A program made the position numbers and the translations under genes. This document shows, in pieces, positions 63,681 through 64,000 of a stretch of 64,000 nt of DNA. Positions within the stretch are counted from its first letter, which is position 1. Each line of letters opens with the position of its first letter. This DNA comes from Pseudomonas sp. GM21 (GTDB lineage Bacteria > Pseudomonadota > Gammaproteobacteria > Pseudomonadales > Pseudomonadaceae): NCBI RefSeq assembly GCF_000282215.1, contig NZ_AKJS01000010.1, positions 62,001 to 126,000 of the forward strand. Reading direction: 5' to 3'. Below the pieces are notes generated by a model. The model was given only the letters and a program-made list of their open reading frames with translations, searched no databases and had not been told where the DNA came from.

Positions 63681-64000
63681 TTAGAGGTCCATCTCGTGCG
63701 GCAAGGTGAGGCTTTTGTTCGTCTTTAGTGTCGTCAGAACAAAGTCGAAATCGAGCCCTTTTCTGTCGGCGATCTTTTTCGCCCAGCATTCCCGTAAAGC
63801 ATCCATTTCACTTTTTGCTAACCGTTCGATTGTTCTCATCTCCAAGGGCCTTTCTACGAACGATAGGCCCAACAGATGAAACACGGCTTTTTTATGGAAT
63901 GATTTTTGATGGCTGTAGTTGATGCGCAACAATTCAGATGCCAACAATCTTGTTGGTAGATCTGCGTCGTTCCGCCTGCTGGTCGGGCTCTCCAGGATAT
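63681..64000 (-). CDS. Partial hypothetical protein at the right edge
   Basis: The frame is open from the window edge (…ILESPTSRRNDADLPTRLLAS) to a stop at 63681; an internal start at 63839 (MRTIERLAKSEMDAL) is possible but the codons before it also look coding. At least 105 residues, helical. No integrase signature is visible. Its start lies beyond the window if the long form is right. Confidence 0.5.
   Translation of the reverse strand, partial: ILESPTSRRNDADLPTRLLASELLRINYSHQKSFHKKAVFHLLGLSFVERPLEMRTIERLAKSEMDALRECWAKKIADRKGLDFDFVLTTLKTNKSLTLPHEMDL

Larger units (their letters stand above)
46509..64000. mobile_element. P4-like satellite / integrative element, continuing past the right edge
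   Basis: The left end is marked by the 3' fragment of a tRNA gene (46509-46532). To the right edge all genes are of mobile type: MobV relaxase, ejection proteins, DUF927 ATPase, toprim primase-like protein, Ash-like frame, Rha, AlpA. Head, portal, terminase and tail genes are absent, and no integrase is visible, so it should lie beyond 64000, next to AlpA, as is common in P4-type elements. An intact tRNA should mark the far end. Confidence 0.75.

Overview
The window is chromosomal DNA of a Pseudomonas, most likely of the P. fluorescens group. The evidence is gene content and order that I recall from Pseudomonas genomes: roxSR - SIMPL protein - dpp/opdP cluster, piuC/piuA/piuB, and chemoreceptor - ampE - ampD - nadC. 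DUF6124 and DUF6388 proteins and several families of short inverted-repeat (REP/REPIN-like) elements point the same way. These calls come from reading the sequence; no database search was run.

Core chromosome, about 1-46,260. The left edge is a truncated SbmA/BacA-like ABC transporter, followed by the redox two-component pair roxSR and a periplasmic SIMPL protein. Next come two small AT-rich orphan genes and a DUF6124 gene with a long structured leader. A dipeptide uptake locus follows (three dppA-type binding proteins, an OprD-family porin, dppBCDF). Then come prfC, an osmoprotectant ABC transporter (permease - binding protein - permease - ATPase), ornithine decarboxylase speC, the iron-regulated piuC/piuA/piuB group, a PhoD-type phosphatase, the fructose PTS (fruBKA with fruR and a tatD gene), a chemoreceptor, ampDE, nadC and a DUF6388 gene.

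Integrated element, about 46,509 to beyond 64,000. Downstream of nadC lies only the 3' end of a tRNA gene, the usual scar of integration. From there to the right edge the DNA looks like a P4-type phage satellite or integrative mobilisable element. Reading leftward on the minus strand from the right edge there is an AlpA-type regulator, an HTH protein, a Rha-type regulator, an Ash-family frame over a C4-like structured RNA, then a run of small genes with overlapping start and stop codons that ends in a toprim primase-like protein and a DUF927 ATPase. A separate minus-strand unit with a perfect 16-bp palindrome at its promoter encodes two podovirus-type ejection proteins, one with a lytic transglycosylase domain, although no capsid, portal, terminase or tail gene is visible. 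Beyond that is a mosaic end with a zinc-ribbon protein, a ribbon-helix-helix-like protein, a tandemly duplicated small gene, a membrane-protein cassette (one member broken by an amber codon) and a MobV relaxase with a candidate oriT.

Most notable: the structured RNA in the satellite (62,266-62,480) has a second copy in the core chromosome upstream of the DUF6124 gene (5,682-5,904). The two copies show compensatory base changes in two of three stems. The combination of satellite replication genes, isolated ejection proteins and a MobV relaxase is also unusual.
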